Below, piece by piece: positions 23,526-24,697 of a stretch of DNA of 24,697 nucleotides (within the stretch, counting starts at the first letter, position 1; each line of letters begins with the position of its first letter). Where the stretch lies: NCBI GenBank assembly GCA_002393575.1, contig DGSN01000065.1, forward strand, positions 1 through 24,697, in the 5' to 3' direction. Below the pieces are notes generated by a model. That model was not told the DNA's origin and searched no databases. It saw nothing but the letters and a program-made list of their open reading frames with translations. Origin of the DNA: Prevotellaceae bacterium UBA4361 (GTDB taxonomy: Bacteria; Bacteroidota; Bacteroidia; Bacteroidales; Bacteroidaceae). The translations under genes and the position numbers were made by a program.

Positions 23526-24587
23526 TTATTTCACAAACATGGCACTGCCTTCCTCGGCGAATGCCTTGAAGTTGTCTGCGCTGAGGCTACCAGGATAAGG
23601 CGCGAAGAAGTGGTTGGCTTTGTTGAAGGCATTGCGCCAAACGACCATGTAGGCGATGTGGTGCCTTTTCAGGACAGGCAGAAGGGTTTGGGTCCACCAG
23701 TCAGCCTCTTTGATGCCTTCGAAACCAGTTTCTGTCAGTGCTGCCACTTTGCCATGCTGCTTTGCCACCGTCTCGACGAGTGTGAGGGCATTGTCCATCT
23801 TCGTGAAGAAATTGGCAGGGTCGGAATAGTAGCAATCCACACCGACGACGCTGATGATGTCGTCCCCAGGATAACGCTCAAGGTATGCCTCCTGTGTCTT
23901 TGGCTCTGTGCCAGGAGAATAGGCGTAAATGGCGTTGCTCACACCTTTTTCCTTCAGACGGTCGGCGGTGAGTTTCCACAAAGCCTTGTATTCTTCGGCT
24001 GTGCAGAGTTTCTGTCCCCACCAGAACCATGAGCCCGTGTGCTCATGCCAAGGACGGAAGATGACTTCCACTTTGCTGCCGTCGGCTCTTGTCAGGGAAT
24101 TGAGGAATTGTGCCACGTTGTCGAGCCATCCGAGGAATTTGTCATGCAGGAGAGAGTCGTTCAGCACGGAACGAACCACCGTGGTGTCGCTCACGTCCCA
24201 GGAATCGCCACCCGTCTTTGGGTTGCGCAGATGCCAGCTCAGTGTGACAACTCCGCCACGTGCATCTTGTTTCACGATTTCATCATGCATGCGCTGGAAG
24301 GAAACGGAGTCGAGGTTGCGGTCATTGCCCAGTTCGAGTCCACCCAAGTCGAATGACATCATGGCAGGCCAACTGCCACATACGCTCTTCACATCGGAAC
24401 GGTCCTCATCGCCAAACCAGCCGATGCCATACATCGGTGAATCGTGATGTCCGAATAGGAAACAGCTGTCGGGCAGGTTTTGGAGTCTTTCGAAAAGGGT
24501 TTGTACTGCTACCTCAGAGTTTTGTTTCGTGGATTGGCAAGAAAAGAATACCATCGTTACAAGTGCAATCAGAGTTAGTTTTTTCAT
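23526..24587 (-). CDS. GH26 beta-mannanase or mannobiohydrolase, lipoprotein
   Basis: A 353-residue glycoside hydrolase of family 26. The start at 24587 is chosen because it gives a lipoprotein signal, MKKLTLIALVTMVFFSC, with Cys17 as the lipidation site, and lies about 14 bases after the expected transcript start. A longer frame to 24653 would read through the promoter. Catalytic residues are clear: acid/base E182 in FRPWHEHTGSWFWWG and nucleophile E286 in ALTETGFE. Other GH26 landmarks are FGHHD (46-50) and the aromatic subsite residues W186, W189 and W190 (in SWFWWG). It acts on beta-1,4-mannan, probably at the cell surface or in the periplasm, releasing mannobiose for the transporter. It is the first gene of the operon, in the same order as the B. 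fragilis mannan cluster. Confidence 0.9.
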   Translation of the reverse strand: MKKLTLIALVTMVFFSCQSTKQNSEVAVQTLFERLQNLPDSCFLFGHHDSPMYGIGWFGDEDRSDVKSVCGSWPAMMSFDLGGLELGNDRNLDSVSFQRMHDEIVKQDARGGVVTLSWHLRNPKTGGDSWDVSDTTVVRSVLNDSLLHDKFLGWLDNVAQFLNSLTRADGSKVEVIFRPWHEHTGSWFWWGQKLCTAEEYKALWKLTADRLKEKGVSNAIYAYSPGTEPKTQEAYLERYPGDDIISVVGVDCYYSDPANFFTKMDNALTLVETVAKQHGKVAALTETGFEGIKEADWWTQTLLPVLKRHHIAYMVVWRNAFNKANHFFAPYPGSLSADNFKAFAEEGSAMFVK

Positions 24588-24607
24588 AATCTTTCTGAAT
24601 TTGTCTG

Positions 24608-24638
24608 CAAAAGTAGAACAAAAAACGACGTGACAATG
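24608..24638 (-). promoter_or_regulatory. Bacteroidota-type promoter of the mannan operon
   Basis: On the minus strand: CATTG (24638-24634), an 18-base spacer, then TACTTTTG (24615-24608), matching the -33 TTG and -7 TAnnTTTG boxes. The transcript would start near 24601, about 14 bases before the GH26 ATG. The spacing equals that of the manA promoter. Upstream, AAACGTTT at 24668-24675 is a short palindrome of the kind bound by LacI-type regulators, but a single 8-bp site is weak evidence. Confidence 0.75.
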
Positions 24639-24697
24639 ACTTTTTTTTATCAATATATTAAAGTGAAAAACGTTTAACCTGAATTATTCACAGACAT

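Overview
The window looks like a chromosome segment from a Bacteroidales bacterium, most likely Prevotella or a close relative. Grounds: two Bacteroidota-type promoters (TTG, an 18-base spacer, TAnnTTTG), A-rich leaders in place of Shine-Dalgarno sites, lipoboxes of the form (F/T)xC-SS-DDD, a Mfa/fimbrillin-like lipoprotein, C-terminal 'YxxDG/TGxK...GxYIxNGxK' tails like those of type IX-secreted or surface proteins, and a Bacteroides-type mannan operon. No rRNA, tRNA, CRISPR array or complete insertion sequence was seen.

Left region (1-980): a partial transposase-like reading frame runs off the left edge. It is followed by about 560 bases with no convincing gene, built almost wholly of inverted repeats: a 40-bp perfect palindrome with a diverged second copy, and a nested 240-bp inverted repeat. 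Region 980-3393 (minus strand) is a small operon: a 46-residue peptide, a fimbrillin-like/DUF1566 lipoprotein, and a PAP2 acid phosphatase whose signal-peptide region carries a frameshift and an in-frame stop. Region 3838-15275 (minus strand) holds one 3,642-residue secreted multidomain protein followed by a small lipoprotein that resembles modules at the giant's C-terminus.

Region 15300-17950 is rich in repeats. It has a broken PepSY-like gene, a 22-bp phased direct-repeat array, manA (mannose-6-phosphate isomerase, plus strand) and three members of a MITE-like family with long inverted termini. A fourth member lies at 3443-3792.

Region 17943-24638 is a complete minus-strand mannan operon: lipoprotein GH26 mannanase, GH130 mannosylglucose phosphorylase, GPH-type transporter, AGE-family mannobiose (cellobiose) 2-epimerase, and an SGNH acetylesterase. 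By analogy with the known Bacteroides fragilis pathway, mannan is cut to mannobiose, imported, epimerised to mannosyl-glucose and phosphorolysed to mannose-1-phosphate plus glucose. The esterase would remove acetyl groups, and the convergent manA links mannose-6-phosphate to glycolysis. A phosphomannomutase and a SusC/SusD pair are not in the window.

The least explained material is between the genes: palindromes whose two arms gained or lost the same 21 bp, a hairpin with a constant loop and a covarying stem, and intergenic stretches written in 7-bp units.
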